From assembly GCA_028532985.1 (NCBI GenBank), contig JANCIK010000005.1, forward strand, positions 1,990,501 through 2,054,500: a stretch of DNA of 64,000 bases. The letters are read 5' to 3'. Every line of letters starts with the position of its first letter. Position 1 is the first letter of the stretch. The translations under genes and the position numbers were made by a program. Source of the DNA: Stropharia rugosoannulata (taxonomy: Eukaryota > Basidiomycota > Agaricomycetes > Agaricales > Strophariaceae). The notes under the pieces were generated by a model, which ran no database searches, had not been told where the DNA came from, and saw only the letters and a program-made list of their open reading frames with translations. Below, one piece after another: positions 61,701-64,000 of this stretch.

Positions 61701-62112
61701 ATGTATGATAGCATTGAGAAAAGTGATGCGTTTGTGAGGGGAATCTCCTGTCAGCCCTCAGGCTTTAATTTACCGAGGTATATTAAATTACGGGAAAGTA
61801 CACACCTTAGCATCTTCCAGAGATGGGGGTGGCGGTGAAGGTACACCATTCGGTACCCTGAATATCTCAATTCCATTGACTGTATGCTGTGTATAGGTAG
61901 AACACATACCAAAATTGCCACCACTTAGTTCTCGACCTGACCTGTAACTCCCCAAAATCTAATTGGACATTGATAGTTGCCGGTGTTTTAGCCTCTCGGG
62001 CTGCACTAGCATCACTGAAGGACTGGTCATTATGCTTGGTGCTGGCCGCATGACTTGGCAGAGCTTTCTTGTCACTTTCCGGAAGGATTTCTGCCATAGC
62101 AGTTGAAACCAT
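55770..62112 (-). CDS. ABC transporter, subfamily C (MRP-type full transporter), second copy
   Basis: Start MVSTAMAEILPESDKKAL (62112; an in-frame Met follows five residues on) with a hydrophilic lead and no clear TMD0, then DVHSASVLSKKFDDAWERRR, TMD1 (QIRKKSMKYTDQRAKTLLE), NBD1 (Walker A GRVGSGKSSLLMGIIGE, Q-loop YCPQTAWIQNATL, NLSGGQKQRV, Walker B EIVILDDPLSA, TVILVTHALYFL), TMD2 with WYFNVQNNVLTSSKSDAM, and NBD2 (GRTGAGKSSITLALLR, LDPFSQYDDARLWDALR, NLSVGERSLLSLARAL, VVIMDEAT). The end is GLFRALCDQSNITEKDILQA. Both nucleotide sites keep Walker and signature motifs. More than twenty short introns. Compared with the first copy it lacks TMD0 and is of the short MRP layout (Yor1-like), a plasma-membrane exporter by analogy. 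The substrate is unknown and not every junction was resolved. Confidence 0.92.
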
Positions 62113-64000
62113 TACCGGCTAACAAGGAGATAGGATTCATGAACAACGCAGTGTTTTTATACGTTTGTGAATGACGCCTCGTGTCATCATTCAGTACGAC
62201 GGCGTAATTATTATTGTAGTTCTGGAATATTTACAGGCACTATAGTTTCATGTCGCGTGAAATCAGGAGCAGTCAGAGTTGTGTGCGATTTCCTAGAGTA
62301 TAATTAGCTTCACAACACATTTTTACTACGAGATAACTTGCCGGATGTACTTCCGAGTGCAGCCTGCGGCCCTTATAGGACGGAAACCTATCCGACAAAA
62401 TATTCAGTAACCATGGCCGACATTCCTTATTCCTTCCAATGACTTAAATGTGGAATATTGAGTTCATTCCAGACCTCTGAATCCGTCTTGCTGAAGTGTC
62501 TTCGTCGTTCCGACTCGTAAATGTTACCAAGGTCGAAATATTCTAAAGACCCAGGTCATGAATGTTCGGCAGATTAGTGCACATCATATATGGATGGTTA
62601 TAGCGAACGATTTTTTTGGAATGCAACGTGAAGTTTGCGTGAAGGTGTCAGTGAGTCGTGACCACTGACAGTTGGCGCGTTTGCTCATGTTTGTTGAACC
62701 TCAACTTGTAGACTTGTATTAAAATCCTTATCTCAACGTCAACCTCCGTAAATCGCGGTTCTGATAGTACAAGGAGCTGTTCTTCGAAGGCTCTCGGCGT
62801 TGAGAGGCTTACACCTACTCGCTTTCTTCAAGATGCCCATGCCAGCATGGAATTCATTGACCAACAATAAGAGGCCTCATAAACTAGTATGTGTTTCATT
62901 CCAACCTGTCCGAGTGCCTTCTATCAGCCTTTGGACAACTCAGGACAACTCTCCAAAGGTTTCTGGCTGTGTCATCATCTTGTGCAACGAACAGTACAAT
63001 AACTTGTGCAACCACAATTAAACGAAGTCTCATCTCACTCCAGCGAATAACTGCACCGATTAATTTCGACTGTCTGTGTTGACTCTCAACAAAGTTTGGG
63101 GTATGTCTCTGTTTATTTTTTGCTTTTATCTTCAGAGCCGTTATTGCTGAAGTCTATCGTGGTTTGCACCTCGAATTGGCGATTGGCGTCAAACCCGCCT
63201 CGGCTGTGTAATTTCATCTGACTTGGAATTAGCCTACCCAAAGCCTACCTGGGTCCGAGATTTTCTTCTCTGTGTACCACCATATTGTTACAGTCGCGCG
63301 TGAATTCGCAAGTCTGGTGTACGCCGACCCAAACGGAGAGAGCTCAACAGGCTGTGCAACTGTCGCAGGGGAATGCCACGAAGCCATAAACCAAAATCGG
63401 AACGAGAGGCTTATGTAGATCGCTCATTAAGAGTGAGCATGAAGGGAAAGATGGACATTAACCACCGGGAGTTAATCCAAGGTCCCTGACTTGTACTATA
63501 ATGTCAAGGAGTGTATTTAGGCTGTGTTCGAATACGAAATATGTTTTGTATTATCAGCGACAAAACATACACAAGGACCATACACTCTACAACGCCTGGT
63601 TATCCCCCGCCAGAACGAGTCTACCAGGAAATCGCTTCATGCGGGTGCAAATGTCATCTATGTTACATCTATGTATAGATTCTGAGTTGCTTTCCCGGAT
63701 ACCCTTTGGCATAGACTAATTTGTTGAAACCATCTCCACGGACCTTCCCCTATCCTACCAACATCCCACACACACTATACTAACTGCACAGCGGCATATA
63801 ATGTACACTCATGATTCTATGCAGTTGGATGGGAATGCAGAGAACTTGAGAGATAATCTAGTATATTGGAAGATTAAATCGACGTGCTGACTCGCACCAC
63901 TGCTGTAGTTCGGCTGAGTTTGAAACTGTCAACCTTCAGTGAAAGCTCTCAGCGGCGTTCAATTAACGCTATAACCTTCTCTCAAACTCAATTCAACCTT
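62113..64000. other. No gene recognised to the right edge
   Basis: Upstream of the second ABCC gene. Frames of up to about 73 codons (62800-63021, 63501-63719) show no motif or convincing splice pattern. The left part should contain the ABCC promoter. Confidence 0.4.

Overview
The window is fungal nuclear DNA, most likely from a filamentous basidiomycete (Agaricomycetes). The genes are split by many short introns, mostly 46-60 nt, with GT..AG ends and CTRAY-like branch points. The proteins read best as basidiomycete versions of Rpt2, Rae1, Erg3, Tps1 and P0. No species can be named from sequence alone. Gene models below were spliced by hand from donor/acceptor sites and family conservation; wherever all exons could be placed, the coding length is a multiple of three.

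Layout. 1-1.4 kb: proteasome ATPase RPT2 (minus, cut by the left edge). 1.7-3.0 kb: Yip1-family Golgi protein (plus). 3.7-4.9 kb: DUF1295/steroid-reductase-like membrane protein (minus). 5.6-7.5 kb: AT-hook nuclear protein (plus). 8.1-8.9 kb: VPS51 (plus). 10.5-11.7 kb: sterol C-5 desaturase ERG3 (plus). 12.7-15.0 kb: cytochrome P450 (plus). 15.2-16.7 kb: mRNA export factor RAE1 (minus), divergent from a secreted M64 metallopeptidase (17.5-19.7 kb, plus). 19.8-26.3 kb: first ABCC/MRP transporter (minus). 26.9-28.2 kb: intact Tc1-type transposon. 28.85-33.5 kb: PMC1-type Ca2+ P-type ATPase (minus). 33.5-38 kb: gene-poor stretch with an intron-containing tRNA-Arg(CCG) and a palindromic cluster of copies of its 3' half. 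38-39.8 kb: trehalose-phosphate synthase TPS1. 40.2-41.4 kb: ribosomal stalk protein P0. 42.4-44.7 kb: secreted GMC oxidoreductase. 45.6-46.8 kb: non-autonomous element with long inverted arms. 47.3-49.6 kb: methionine-permease-like transporter. 50.6-52.7 kb: C3HC zinc-finger protein. 52.8-55.3 kb: DEAD-box helicase DBP6. 55.8-62.1 kb: second ABCC transporter. 62.1-64 kb: nothing recognised.

The genes are a mixture of housekeeping functions (proteasome, ribosome and its biogenesis, mRNA export, vesicle traffic, sterol and trehalose synthesis) and secretory or detoxifying functions (P450, GMC oxidase, M64 peptidase, two ABCC pumps, Ca2+ pump). Nothing suggests one biosynthetic cluster. The features that housekeeping annotation does not explain are the tRNA 3'-half palindrome array, two transposon-like insertions, and unusual exon structures (one-codon first exon in RPT2, a candidate GC-AG intron in the M64 gene, a frame-neutral intron in the Yip gene).
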